Assembly: GCF_029407905.1 (NCBI RefSeq)
Contig: NC_073630.1
Span: 33,329,001 to 33,393,000, forward strand
Source of the DNA: Bubalus kerabau
Taxonomy: Eukaryota > Chordata > Mammalia > Artiodactyla > Bovidae
DNA: 64,000 nt
Direction: 5' to 3'
Of the stretch, positions 1 through 10,800 are shown piece by piece. Position numbers and translations under genes: made by a program. A model generated the notes under the pieces. That model did not search any database. It was not told where the DNA came from and saw nothing but the letters and a program-made list of their open reading frames with translations. Numbering within the stretch: position 1 is the stretch's first letter; the number at the start of each line of letters is the position of its first letter.

Positions 1-1005
1 TCTATTTTTCAATATTTCTAAAACATTTTAAGTGTGTTACTTTTGAAATAAATGGTAAAGCCATAGTACTAGAAGTTTAAAACTGCCTTTTCATCTATTA
101 ACCAAAAAATTTGAGAAAGATTATTCTTCTGGGATTTTTTACTGAAAACTTAGATGTTAGGCCTTCAAAAAATGTTTATGTTCACCAAGTTCAGTTTAAT
201 TTTGGTCTTATTTATACAGGTATTTAATAGATATATTTTAAATGAATGTTATTAGGCAAATTATTCATTATTTTTGACCCAGCAATCCAAATCTGAAAAT
301 TTGGTGTAAAATTATAATCCAAAATTAGAAACATTCCTTCAGGGCTGCTTATAATAAATAACGAAGAATTGGAAGGAGCTACAAGCAGAATAGTGATTGA
401 AATAGTAACCATTATAAATGCTACTTTTGAGTACTATGTAGACAAAAGGCAAAGCTAAATATGCAATAAGATGATAGATAATGCCCAATAATGTCATTAT
501 GTAAAAATATGCTTGCGTCTCACAAAGTACTAGGAAACAAATATACAAAACATTAGTAGTAGATTTAGGGAGACGTAACTAGGATAATTTTCCCTCTATT
601 TCTTTAAAAAATATCTTTTTATAGATGTAGCTTGTTTTTTAAAGGGAAAAATTATCTTTAAAAAAACAACAGCAGCATCACTCAAAAAACAATCCGGGAA
701 GAAGAGGGATTACTTTGTATGAACATGAGTTTTGGCTTGGGCACAGGTGACAAATGGCAGAGTTCAGGCCCTACGAAAAGATGAGCAAATGAATGAATGA
801 ATGAATGAAGACAAAGTCCTATGCATTCAGGCCGGTTTAGCTGCCTGAATGCAGCTTTTCCCCATATCTCATATCCAATCAGGTTTTGCCAGCCTTCGCT
901 CCAAAAATAACCCAAATCTGACCTTTCTTATCACCTGCACTGGTACTATCTAATGTACCAAACTTCCAGAACTGAGCGTTTGTAGGAAGCTTTTAACTGC
1001 CCCTG
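1..1005. other. AT-rich non-coding DNA, no gene seen
   Basis: I see no coding region or recognisable young repeat here. Open frames are short and AT-driven. A short (ATGA)n run lies near 789-811. Confidence 0.6.
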
Positions 1006-1610
1006 CCCCTACTCATTCTTGCTGCATACAATCTATTCTCCATAAAGCAGTATGAGCATGACTCAGAATTTCTCACTCTTCCACTCTAAAACCGCCAATG
1101 ACTTTCAGTGTCAATCAAAATGAAGTTAGCAGTCCCTACTGAGGCCTATCCAGCCCTCTGCCTCTGTCCCACCTCACATCTCTCTGACCTAATCGCCTAC
1201 CCGTGTTCAGTCCATTTTGGTCACATTAGCTTTTTGCTCCTTCCTTAGGTCCTTTGCACCTGCCTTCCCCTCTGCCTGGAATTCTCTTCCCCAAAATAAC
1301 TGCAAAGCTTGCTTCATCACTTCATTTAGGTCCCTGTGTAAATGTCAGCACATCAAAAAGAACTTCCCAGATTCTCCTATTAAAAATAGCCCCATTTCCA
1401 TCCACCACTCTCCTGTCATTCTCTGTGTCTTTATTCTTCTTTGGGTTTCTGCATAGGCCCTTTAACCACCTGAATCATATTACATATTCATTTGTAATAT
1501 CTACCACCCCTACCATTCCCCTGGCTACAACATAAGCTCTGTTGAAGCAAGGTATTTTCTTGTTGTTTTTTCACTACTAGACACAAAATTAATTTTTTGA
1601 AAATTAAAAC
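1006..1610 (+). mobile_element. L2 LINE 3' fragment
   Basis: The stretch around 1240-1345 carries the L2 signature of CCTTTGCACCTGC, then CTGCCTGGAATTCTCTTCCCC, then TTTAGGTCCCTGTGTAAATG in the right order and spacing. This corresponds to the 3' part of an L2 (CR1-like) LINE. It is heavily diverged and has no open frame of interest; the open frames at 1217-1535 are chance frames in it. Confidence 0.75.
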
Positions 1611-1793
1611 ACAATTAGTAATTGTTAAATGATTATTGATATGATCCCCCCTCTGAATTATCTCAAAGATTTGTAATAAGGGCATCTTAAATGTATTTGT
1701 TCTTTAATTTCAATTTTGAAAGCTGAAAAGTTCCAAAATATCCTATAAAAAATAATGTGTTAAGCTGACTGTACAATGACAAGTACTAGAAAT

Positions 1794-1944
1794 CTTTTCA
1801 CTTTCATGCATTGGAGAAGGAAATGGCAACCCACTCCAGTATTCTTTCCTGGAGAATCCCAGGGACGGAGGAGCCTGGTGGGCTGCCGTCTATGGGGTTG
1901 CACAGAGTCAGACACGACTGAAGTGATTTAGCAGCAGCAGCAGC
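1794..1944 (+). mobile_element. Bov-A2 SINE, 3' half
   Basis: One BovA monomer starts at the TTTCACTTTCATGCATTGG linker and ends in a (GCA)n tail (GCAGCAGCAGCAGC). The upstream monomer is missing, so this is a 5'-truncated Bov-A2. Confidence 0.85.
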
Positions 1945-2198
1945 TATCTGGCATACAAGGTACTACAAAGTAACTTGTATACAATTGGAAATATTTTGAT
2001 TGATTGCATTACAAATTTAAAATATATTGGTTAGCATTAATTCATATTGGAAATGATGTATAACTTATGACAGAAGAAATATGGCAGCAATTATTTCTTG
2101 ATATTTTCCTGAGGTTGTCTCTATGTGACTACGGGGATCTGAAACTTGATTTCAACCTCCTGACTGCAGATTGTCTTAACAAATACCTAGAAATACTC

Positions 2199-2246
2199 GT
2201 TCCACAGAGCATGCCCTGTACAGTTGTCTCAAACAACTTAGATGCA
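2199..2246 (+). repeat. 5' copy of a 48-bp direct repeat flanking BovB
   Basis: Starts GTTCCACAGAGCATGCCC and ends TTAGATGCA. It matches 3327-3374 at 44 of 48 positions by eye. BovB sequence begins at the next base, so it behaves as an unusually long target-site duplication. Confidence 0.7.
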
Positions 2247-3326
2247 GGTCAAGAAGCAACAGCTAGAACTGCACATGGAACAACAGGCTGGTTCCAAATA
2301 GGAAAAGGAGTACGTCAAGGCTGTATATTGTCACCCTGCTTATTTAACTCATATGCAGAGTACATCATGAGAAACGCTAGGCTGGAGGAAGCACAAGTTG
2401 GAATCAACATTGCTGGGGGAAATATCAATAACCTCAAATATGCAGATGACACCACCCTCATGGCAGACAGTGAAGAAGAACTAAAGAGCCTCTTGATGAA
2501 AGTGAAAGAGGAGAGTGAGAAAGTTGATTTAAAACAACATTCAGAAAACGCAGTCCCATCACTTCATGGGAAATCGATGGGGAAACAGAGGAAACGATGA
2601 GAGACTTTAGTTTTCTGGGCTCCAAAATCACTGCAGATGGTGACTGCAGCCATGAAATTAAAAGACACTTGCTCCTTGGAAGAAAAGCTATGACCAACCT
2701 AAAGTGAAGTGAAGTTGTTCAGTTGTGTCCGACTCTTTGCGACTCCATGGACTATAGCCTACCAGGCTCCTCCGTCCATGGGATTTTTCCAGGCAAGAGT
2801 ACTGGAGTGGGTTGCCATCTCCTTCTCCAGAGGATTAAAGAGCAGAGACATTACTTTACCAATAAATGTCTGTGTAGTCAAAGCTTTGGTTTTTCCAGTA
2901 GTCATGTATGGATGTGAGAGTTGGATTATAAAGAAAGCTGAGTGCCAAAGAATTGATGCTTTTGAACTGTGGTGTTGGAGAAGACTCTTGAGAGTCCTTT
3001 GGACTGCAAGGAGATTCAACCAATCCATCCTAAAGGAAATCAGTCCTGACTATTCATTGGAAGGACTGATGTTGAAACTGAAACTCCAATACTTTGGCCA
3101 CCTCATGCGAAGAATTGACTCATTGGAAAAGACCCTGATGCTGGGAAAGATTGAAGGCAGAAGGAGAAGGGGACGACAGAGGATGAGATGGTTGGATGGC
3201 ATCACCGACTCAATGGACATGAGTTTGGGTAGGCTCGGGGAGTTGGTGATGGGCAGGGAGGCCTGGTGTGCTGACGTCCATGGCATCACAAAGAGCTGGA
3301 CACAACTGAGCAACTGAACTGAACTG
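2247..3326 (+). mobile_element. BovB (RTE LINE), 5'-truncated reverse transcriptase fragment, interrupted by a SINE
   Basis: BovB encodes an endonuclease/reverse transcriptase that copies its own RNA into nicked DNA. This copy starts inside the RT domain (AGQEAT region) and includes the QGCILSPC motif and the catalytic YADD box (NNLKYADDTTLM). The frame then breaks near 2545-2600, where sequence after the LKQH region is shifted. A BovA SINE interrupts it at 2703-2833, and the C-terminal part (YGCESW, RRIDAFELWCWRRLLRV and RGRQRMRWLDGI-type motifs) resumes to the BovB 3' end GACTGAACTGAACT-like tail. About 10 bases of the AGATAGCATA region are lost at the SINE junction. It is a pseudogene fragment. 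Confidence 0.9.
2703..2833 (-). mobile_element. BovA-type SINE inserted in BovB
   Basis: Minus-oriented BovA unit: GTTCAGTTGTGTCCGACTC, then CCATGGGATTTTTCCAGGC, then TACTGGAGTGGGTTGCC. It splits the BovB RT fragment. Its reverse side gives an ATG and 40-odd codons that run in frame into the BovB C-terminus (open frame 2709-3317). Confidence 0.85.
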
Positions 3327-3374
3327 GTTCCACAGAGCATGCCCAGTAGAGTTGTCTCAAGCAATTTAGATGCA
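3327..3374 (+). repeat. 3' copy of the 48-bp direct repeat flanking BovB
   Basis: Matches 2199-2246 with four differences and begins right after the BovB 3' tail. Confidence 0.7.
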
Positions 3375-3429
3375 CTGAATGTTATGATCCTTGCTAATGA
3401 ATGTATTCTGAGATAATTTAACTCCTCAT

Positions 3430-3840
3430 TGATTTTGTGATCTTGGCCAAGGGACTTAACCTCTCTAGACTGCAATATCCTTGTCTGTATGGGGATAATA
3501 ATAGCAGACAACTATGGCATCCCACTCCGGTACTCTTGCCTGGAAAATCCCATGGACAGTGGAGCCTGGTAGGCTGCAGTCCATGGGGTCTCAAAGAGTC
3601 GGACACGACTGAGCAACTTCACTTTCACTTTTCACTTTCATGCATTGGAGAAGGAAATGGCAACCCACTCCAGTGTTCTTGTCTGGAGAATCCCAGGGAC
3701 GGGGGAGCCTGGTGGGCTGCCATCTATGGGGTCACACAGAGTCGGACACGACTGAAGCGACTTAGCAGCAGCAGCAGCAGTAGGCTTTCTGTAGAAATTA
3801 AATCAGATAATATCTATTAAGTAGTTTAGAAGAAAGGAGA
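3430..3840 (+). mobile_element. MIR SINE split by Bov-A2
   Basis: The core GTGATCTTGGCCAAGGGACTT, then AACCTCTCTAGACTG, then GGGGATAATAATAG matches the MIR core. The 3' side (GTAGAAATTAAATCAGATAAT) resumes after the Bov-A2 at 3781. Confidence 0.7.
3510..3780 (+). mobile_element. Bov-A2 SINE, near full length
   Basis: Two BovA monomers are joined by a CACTTTCACTTTTCACTTTC linker, and the element ends in GCAGCAGCAGCAGCAG. It sits inside a MIR. Confidence 0.92.
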
Positions 3841-3919
3841 GGTGCAGGAAAAGGGACACGTTATTAATGAATATAGAAGGAAACTGCATTTGCTAAATTT
3901 GTGCTTCCACTACATGCCC

Positions 3920-4134
3920 AAACTTCCTTGGTGGCTCAAACAGTAAAGTGTCTGCCTGCAATGCCGGAGACCTGGGTTCAATCCCTGGGTCGGGAAGATA
4001 CCCTGGAGAAGGAAATGGCACTTCACTCCGGTACTCTTGCCTGGAAAATGTCCATGGACTGAGGAGCCCGGTAGGCTACAGTCCATGGAGTCACAAAGAG
4101 TCGGACACGACTGAGCAACTTCACTTTCACTTTT
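3920..4134 (+). mobile_element. Bov-tA SINE
   Basis: Starts with the tRNA-like head AACTTCCTTGGTGGCTCAAAC, has the B-box-like GGTTCAATCCCTGGGTC, and continues into the BovA body ending GTCGGACACGACTGAGCAAC. Confidence 0.92.
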
Positions 4135-4225
4135 AAGTGCCCAGACTCAGTAAGTGCTTTATTCAGTAGGGCAGAGCTCATGCTCTGAGACCAGACCAGA
4201 TTACCTGGGTCTTTCTTTTCCTTTT

Positions 4226-4442
4226 GATATTTATTTATTTATTTGGCTGTGTTGTGTCTTAGTTGTGGCCAAAGGATCTTGGTTGCTTCATGCAGGCTCA
4301 GTAGTTGGGGCAGGCCAGGTTCAGTTACTCAGTGTGTGGGATCCTAGTTCCCCGAGCAGGAATCTAACCTGCATCCCCTGCATCGTAAGTGGATTTCTTA
4401 ACCACCCAGTGGTCCACCCACTGGACCACCAGGGAAGTCCCC
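4226..4442 (-). mobile_element. CHR-type tRNA-derived SINE
   Basis: Minus orientation: T-rich ATTTATTTATTTGGCTGTG at left, GATCCTAGTTCCCCGAGCAG in the middle, and GGACCACCAGGGAAGTCCC (the reversed tRNA head) at right. Confidence 0.85.
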
Positions 4443-4507
4443 TAGACCGCTTGTTTCTAACCCTGCCTCTCACACTACCAGGGTCATTTGGGGTAATTTG
4501 CTTAAAC

Positions 4508-4836
4508 CAGAGTTGTCCTACAGAAACATAATATGAGACACACAAGCGATTTAAAATTTTCTAATAGCCATGTTAAAGAAAGTAAGAGAAACAAATGATA
4601 TCAACTTTAATAACGTATTTCACTTATGCCAATATATGTTATTTCAAAATGTTATTTCATCATGCAATCAATGTAAACTAATATTAACGAGATAGTTTAC
4701 ATCCTTTAAATTTGTGCTAATTTGTGTTTGAAATCTTATGTGTACTTCACCCTGACATCTCAATTCAGACAAGCTACATTTTAAATGCTCACATGCCACA
4801 TGAGCTAATGGCTATCATGTTGAACATCTCGGCTTA
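4508..4836. mobile_element. Old non-autonomous DNA transposon, hAT-like
   Basis: Begins CAGAGTTGTCCTACAGAAAC and ends ATCATGTTGAACATCTCGG, an approximate inverted repeat. The interior (AGCCATGTTAAAGAAAGTAA; CATGCCACATGAGCTAATGG) resembles a common mammal-wide element with CAGCGCTGTCC-type ends. I am not sure of the family name. Confidence 0.55.
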
Positions 4837-4934
4837 AACTTCTGCCTCAGTTTTCCTATCTGTAAACTGTGTGTAAGAACAGTACAATCTGGAGGGTAGG
4901 AAGGAGGGTGCAATGCGTGAAGAAGGTCAAAAGG

Positions 4935-5232
4935 TGCAAACTTCCAGTTTTAAAATAAATAGATCATAGGGATCTGATGTATACCATGGTGACTATAGTT
5001 AATAGTACTGTATTACATATTTGAAAGTTGCTAAGAGAGTAAATCTTAAAAGTTTTCACAAGAAAAAGAAATTTTGTAACTCTGCATGGTGACGGATGGT
5101 ACCCAGACTTATTGTGGTGGTCATTTTGCAATAATACAAATATTGAAATCATGTTGTATACCTCAAACTAATATAATGTTATTGGTCAATTATACCTCAC
5201 TTAAAAATGAAGATAACATAAAAAAAAAACCC
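4935..5232 (+). mobile_element. Old L1 3'UTR fragment
   Basis: CAAACTTCCAGTTTTAAAAT, GGTGACTATAGTTAATA, TTGAAAGTTGCTAAGAGAGTA and GTTGTATACCTCAAACTAAT follow the known L1 3'UTR order and end in an A-rich tail. Confidence 0.8.
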
Positions 5233-5275
5233 TGTCTAGTGTGATTAAATGAGGTTATTAGATATGAATGCTCAC

Positions 5276-5744
5276 CACAGTTTTAGAGTCCAAATAACAA
5301 AACCCTCTCCAAAAAATGGCCTGGTGGTCTGTGAGGGAAGAGAAGACACTCAGAGTAGAAGGGAGAGCTCCTGACAGGAGCCTAAGTAAGGCTATAATCC
5401 TAAACTAGCAAAGGTCACAAGATTGCTTGTAAGAGGCACTGATAGCATACATTTAAAGGGTTTATAGGATTTGCCCAGTGAAATTTTAATGATCTATCAT
5501 TTTGCTGAAACTTCAACTTTCTATTTATTATTGAAGTATACCCCTATCTTATTTTGCAGGTGCTCATTTTTGCGAGACGAAATGTCAAATAGGCAACTAC
5601 TCTTAAATTATTTTCTTTAAAATTCTTTTATTTTACTGTGGTAAGTCCACTTAACATGAGAGTTACTCTCAGCAAAATTTTAAATGCACATCACTGTTGA
5701 CTATTTAAATTATCTTACTCTATTTGCAAACAAGTCAGTAAGAA
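5276..5744. other. Non-coding gap, nothing recognised
   Basis: No open frame, RNA gene or repeat that I can name. Confidence 0.5.
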
Positions 5745-5885
5745 GGGTGATTTTATCTCTATTTTTCAGGTTACAGATCTTATAGGTGAAATTAAGGGAG
5801 ATAGCCAAAGGTCACCCAAAAAGTGAACAAAGATTTGGGCCTGTATTTATCTGTCTCCAAAGCTCATGCTCTTTTCATATACTGA
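5745..5885 (-). mobile_element. MIR SINE
   Basis: CTATTTTTCAGGTTACAGATC, CCAAAGGTCACCCAAAAAGTG and CCAAAGCTCATGCTCTTTTC give the reversed MIR order. Confidence 0.75.
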
Positions 5886-6030
5886 AGAATACACAGACTG
5901 TGTCAGATTTTTTAATTAAGTTGATCTTGTGATTTGTCTTTTACAATACCATACATTAATACCATTTCTATCTAAAGCTCAAAGAATCATGAAGGAAAGC
6001 AATCTTAGTAGGCAAAAATAATTGTCATGA

Positions 6031-6283
6031 CTGCTGCTACTGCTGCTGCTAAGTCGCTTCAGTCGTGTCCGACTCTGTGCGACCCCATAGACGGCAGCCC
6101 ACCAGGCCCCGCCGTCCCTGGGATTCTCCAGGCAAGAACACTGGAGTGGGTTGCCATTTCCTTTTCCAATGCATGAAAGCGAAAAGGGAAAGTAAAGTCA
6201 CTCAGTCATGTCTGACTCCTAGCGACCCCATGGACTGCAGCCCACCAGGCTCCTCCATCCATGGGATTTGCCAGGCAAGAGTA
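6031..6283 (-). mobile_element. Bov-A2 SINE
   Basis: Starts with the reversed tail CTGCTGCTACTGCTGCTGCT and holds both BovA monomers, separated by a diverged GAAAGCGAAAAGGGAAAG linker. It ends at CAGGCAAGAGTA, slightly short of full length. Confidence 0.9.
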
Positions 6284-6719
6284 CAACTACAACCCTAGAA
6301 TTCATGACCATTCTCAGAAGAGAGTCTTCAGGACCTTGTTCTGAATCTGTGTTTTGTTGTAGCAATTTGTTTCTGTTTCAGTTATAGCAATTTTCACAAT
6401 GTGGCTTCCAAACTTGTAACAGATCAGAATGGTGTTAGAAGAGCAGATGCCTCAGGAGGCAAATTGACAACAGTACTAAGTGACAAATGATTTCATATCA
6501 GCAAGGAAGGAAACAGAAAAATGTAGAGGGAAAACTCAAATACTTCAAAGAATAGCAATAAGGAGTCATCTAGAAGAGTCAAGCAGTCTTCGTGTTTTTT
6601 TTTTTTTTAGAATGCAGGGAGGTTAGAATACATCTTAGAAATTTTTCTACATAAAATGATTAATATAAAAAATTTTTGATGCTTATAAGAAACACTGTCA
6701 GCTATCCTTAAATATCTCC
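6284..6719. other. Non-coding gap with a poly-T run
   Basis: Unique-looking DNA. A run of 13-14 T lies at about 6596-6610. No gene seen. Confidence 0.5.
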
Positions 6720-7500
6720 ATCCATCCACTAGACACTGTATTTAAATTGAACCCAGAATCCACGGAGTTTGCATTCAAGTGGGGAAGAGAGACACATAAA
6801 TCATCATCACATTATGACCATATAATACCTGGCACATGTAGGCACTCAGACGTTTGTTGAATGAATGAATGAGTAAGATAGGTAAAATAAGGATGTAAGA
6901 CAGATAAATTTAATGAGACTGATATGGGAGTAGGAGTAGCAGGACTTAGAAAAGGGATCTTAAGCTGGTTTTAGAGACTGGAAGAACATTTGAGTGATAA
7001 GGAGCAGGATGTCTGAAGGCAAGACGGTGGAACACGTGTGCAGGTATAGGAATGGTAGATGGGGGTAGACTGTGAAGAGCTTCATGCGCTGAACTCAAGA
7101 GTTTAGATTTTTTCCTGAGTACGATACAGAAACTTTGAAGGGGTGGAAGCAGAAGTGTCCTCTGATTAGACATTTGCTTTAAAAAGATCATTCTAGGATA
7201 GATCACAGGATTGGAGTGGGACAGGCCAGTCAAGAAGTTCCTGCATTAAAACAGGAAGGAGGAAAAAAAAAAGCAGTGAGAGCCTGAAATGAGATTGTGG
7301 CAACCATGAAGAAAGAGAAGTGGACTGGGACAAAAGAAACTGGTGTGAAGAGAATTTAATAAGTGATGTGGATATGACTGGATGAAGAGAGAAAGAAGAG
7401 TGAGATAACCTCTGAGTTTCCAATTTTCTCTGTGAGAACATGGAGAAGCAGCTGAAGTGGCTGTGGACATGCTGAGTTAGAGATGCTGACAGGGCCTGAA
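6720..7500 (-). mobile_element. L2 LINE fragment(s)
   Basis: GCATTCAAGTGGGGAAGAGAG, GTTTAGATTTTTTCCTGAG and TTTAAAAAGATCATTCTAGG match the reverse complement of the L2 3' region. A plus-oriented L2/MIR-type tail (CCTGGCACATGTAGGCACTC, GTTGAATGAATGAATG) lies near 6830-6875, so two fragments may be present. Strongly decayed. Confidence 0.6.
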
Positions 7501-8794
7501 TAGTTGACCTATAAAGGATGTTTCATCCTCATTCAGGTCTCTCATTATTATTCTCCATATTCGTCTTTGCACTGTAAAAAAAAAAAAAAGAAGAAGAAGG
7601 CATAAAAGTGAGGAATCTATTCCAAGGACACAAACTGAAATTTGCTTGCGTGTTAAATTGAAAAAAATAGAGATATTTATCTTAACAGCTAACTAATATA
7701 TAAGCACTTTCTGCAGAAATAGGAAAATAATTGTTTAGTTTGGGGATCTAGACGTTATTTTCTTTGCCACAGACATAAACTACTCTCCATTTCTCTCCTG
7801 TTCTTTCTGATCTATTTTTACAAAGTCACATTTATGTGCCATCTGCAAACCAATGAAATTTGCTATTCAGATTTTCCTAGTTGCCCATGAATATTCTACT
7901 TCTATTTACAGATTCTTATATCACATTTTAATTGATTAAAAATACAAAGAAGGTCAAATGTACATTTTCCCATCTAAAAATCTATGTCTAACTTGATTTC
8001 CGTCCAATGCTTATATTCCCCCTATTCCCTTACCAAGAATTAACATCGCTAAGGAAACAAGTTCTATTATATGCAAGAATTCTTAAGAATTTGCACAATT
8101 GTTTTCTCTTCTAGTTTCCTTTTTTAGAACAGAGCTATTTGAGAGCATACTATTTCACATTTTCTGAAACACTTTAGCTGTTTCAGCAATTGTGAAGTTA
8201 AATGTGTCCTAAATTTGTAGTTTTCCTCAGTCTTCCTTTTCCTTCACAGTTTGCTAACTGCTCTGAAGGGGCGATATTATCTTAGTACACTAAGATACTC
8301 CCTGTTCTTCAAGAGGAAGTTTTTCCAAACACAAGGGTGAGTCCATGAAAGACTGCTTGCCTGGGTGCCCTCCTCGGATAGCTGGTTTTCACCTTAGCTC
8401 TTTATGCACCAGGCACTCTGCCCTGGTTGAGCTGGAAGATATCCCAGTAGAGAAGAACATCAGAAGTCTTCTGGGTTTCCTCCAACCCAAGGTGACTGTT
8501 TCTGTCTCTTAAGTTCAAATTAAATCATGTTGACCAAATGATAAATCACATAACAAATGAAATGTTTTCTGAATATTACATATTTTCTATTGGAAAGACT
8601 GTCCTGAGTCACACCCAGGACAATATTCATGAAGTTACCATTACACTCCTGAAAACAGGCATGGCCTATATCAACCTCATAACATAATTCCTGATGGTTA
8701 GAGCCACTGTGATGTGATTTCTTAAAATAAGTTGTGATAGGAGATCCTGTGGCATCTGATAACAGCACACTTCTTATAGTATTAAGATTCTAAG
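7501..8794. other. Non-coding gap
   Basis: AT-rich unique-looking DNA with a short A-run and AAG run near 7577-7600. No gene or named repeat seen. Confidence 0.5.
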
Positions 8795-9130
8795 TTATAC
8801 TGCTATGCAGTAAAAAGGAGTGAAAAACTCACTGGTGGATGCAACAGCTTAATTGGGAATTCAACAAAAAAGTTAATCTCAAAAGATGACATACTAATAT
8901 ATGATTTCATTTATATTCAGTATGACATTTTTGAAATGACAACATTTTTAGATAGAAAGGACAGATTAGTGCTTACCAGGGTTAAGGACAGAGAGAGGTG
9001 TCTATAAAAGGGCAATGTGAAAGATCCTTGTGGTGTTAAAACTCTTCAATATATTACCTTTGGTGGTGGATATATGAGTCACATAAATGGTAAAGTTGTA
9101 TAGAACTAAATGTATACCTACCTTCGTCCA

Positions 9131-9149
9131 CACACACACACACACACAT
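9131..9149. repeat. (CA)n microsatellite
   Basis: About nine CA units inside the L1 3'UTR, beside the BovB insertion point. Confidence 0.9.
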
Positions 9150-9163
9150 ACAGAAACACACAC

Positions 9164-10608
9164 AGTTCAGTTCAGTTCAGTCACTCAGTAGTGTCCGACT
9201 CTTGCGACCCCATGAATCGCAGCACACCAGGCCTCCCTGCCCATCACTAACTCCCGGAGTTTACCCAAACCCATGTCCATTGAGTCGGTGATGCCATCCA
9301 GCCATCTCATCCTCTGTCGTCCCCTTCTCTTCCTGTCCCCAATCCCTCCCAGCATCAGAGTCTTTTCCAATGAGTCAACTCTTTGCATGAGGTGGCCAAA
9401 GTATTGGAGTTTCAGCTTTAGCATCATTCCTTCCAAAGAACACCCAGGACTAATCTCCTTTAGAATGGACCGGTTGGATCTCCTTGCAGTCCAAGGGACT
9501 CTCAAGAGTCTTCTCCAACACCACAGTTCAAAAGCATCAATTCTTCGGCGCTCAGCTTTCTTCACAGTCCAACTCTCACATCCGTACATGACTACTGGAA
9601 AAACCATAGCTTTGACTAGATGGACCTTTGTTGGCAAAGTAATGTCTCCGCTTTTGAATATGCTATCTAGGTTGGTCATAACTTTCCTTCCAAGGAGTAA
9701 GCGTCTTTAAATTTCATGGCTGCAGTCACCATCTGTAGTGATTTTGGAGCCCAGAAAAATAAAGTCTGACACTGTTTCCACTGTTTCTCCATCTATTTCC
9801 CATGAAGTGGTGGGACCGGATGCCATGATCTTCGTTTTCTGAATGTTGAGCTTTAAGCCAACTTTTTCACTCTCCACTTTCACTTTCCTCAAGAGGCTTT
9901 TGAGTTCCTCTTCACTTTCTGCCATAAGGGTGGTATCATCTGCATATCTGAGGTTATTGATATTTCTCCCAGCAATCTTGATTCAAGCTTGTGATTCTTC
10001 CAGTCCAGCGTTTCTCATGATGTACTCTGCATATAAGTTAAATAAACAGGGTGACAATATACAGCCTTGATGAAATCCTTTTCCTATTTGGAACCAGTCT
10101 GTTGTTCCGTGTCCAGTTCTAACTGTTGCTTCCTGACCTGCATATAGATTTCTCAAGAGGCAGGTCAGGTGGTCTGGTATTCCCATCTCTTTCAGAATTT
10201 TCCACAGTTTATTGTGATCCACACAGTCAAAGGCTTTGGCATAGTCAATAAAGCAGAAATAGATGCTTTTCTGGAACTCTCTTGCTTTTTCGGTGATCCA
10301 GTGGATGTTGGCAATTTGATCTCTGGTTCTTCTGCCTTTTCTAAAACCAGCCTGAACATCTGGAAGTTAATGGTTCACGTATTGCTGAAGCCTGGCTTGG
10401 AGAATTTTGAGCATCACTTTACTAGCATGTGAGAAGAGTGCAACTGTGTGGTAGTTTGAGCATTCTTTGGCATTGCCTTTCTTTGGGATTGGAATGAAAA
10501 CTGACCTTTTCCAGTCCTGTGGCCACTGCTGAGTTTTCCAAATTTGCTGGCATATTGAGTGCAGCACTTTCACAGCATCATCTTTCAGGATTTGAAATAG
10601 CTCAACTG
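9164..10608 (-). mobile_element. BovB LINE, 5'-truncated, RT pseudogene
   Basis: On the minus strand this covers the RT from the VELFQILKDDAV region to the C-terminus and the 3' tail (GTTCAGTTCAGTTCAG at the left edge). Visible motifs include IPIPKKGNAKECSNY, QGCILSPCLFNL, YADDTTLM and MRWLDGITDSMD. The frame is broken: a GGA-to-TGA change after EESQA (near 9981) and a stop or shift near 9704-9710 split it into separate open frames (9185-9679, 9707-9925, 9983-10222, 10367-10608). CACACAT occurs at both edges and may be the core of an imperfect target-site duplication. Confidence 0.92.
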
Positions 10609-10800
10609 CACACATGAATACAAATAATACTAAGGAAATTTGAATATGATTGGTAGATTGTATCAAAGTCAATATCTTTGTTGTGAAATTATAACTTCAT
10701 AAAATGTTACCGTGACAGGTAATTAGACAATGTGTACAAGGAATCTAGGCATATTATTTCATAACTGGAAGTGAATCTACAATTATCTCAATAAAAACTA

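Larger units (their letters stand above)
4165..5275 (+). mobile_element. MIR SINE broken by three later insertions
   Basis: MIR pieces appear in order: 4170-4212 (CATGCTCTGAGACC...TTACCTGGGT), 4443-4507 (CCTGCCTCTCACACTACC), 4837-4890 (CTGCCTCAGTTTTCCTATCTG) and 5241-5275 (GATTAAATGAGGTTATTAG). Between them lie a CHR SINE, a DNA-transposon fossil and an L1 tail. Confidence 0.6.
8795..10800 (+). mobile_element. Old L1 3' end split by BovB
   Basis: Left part 8795-9163: ATATGATTTCATTTATATTC, GTGCTTACCAGGGTTAAGG, GTTGTATAGAACTAAATG. The right part resumes at 10609 with GTAGATTGTATCAAAGTCAAT, AAAATGTTACCG and GTGAATCTACAATTATCTCA. This is the usual L1 3'UTR order with BovB placed in the middle. 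Confidence 0.7.

Noticed and set aside
3437..3820. 127-codon open frame ending in a Ser run
   Set aside because: It is the translation of a Bov-A2 SINE; the Ser run is the (GCA)n tail read in another frame.
3920..4000. tRNA-like heads of Bov-tA and CHR elements as possible tRNA genes
   Set aside because: They have A/B-box-like sequence but no complete cloverleaf or CCA-side acceptor pairing and are continuous with SINE bodies.
9273..9710. Plus-strand 145-codon open frame and similar frames at 18413-17913, 20679-20125 and 22780-22403
   Set aside because: These are antisense shadows of the BovB reverse transcriptase and recur because the element recurs.
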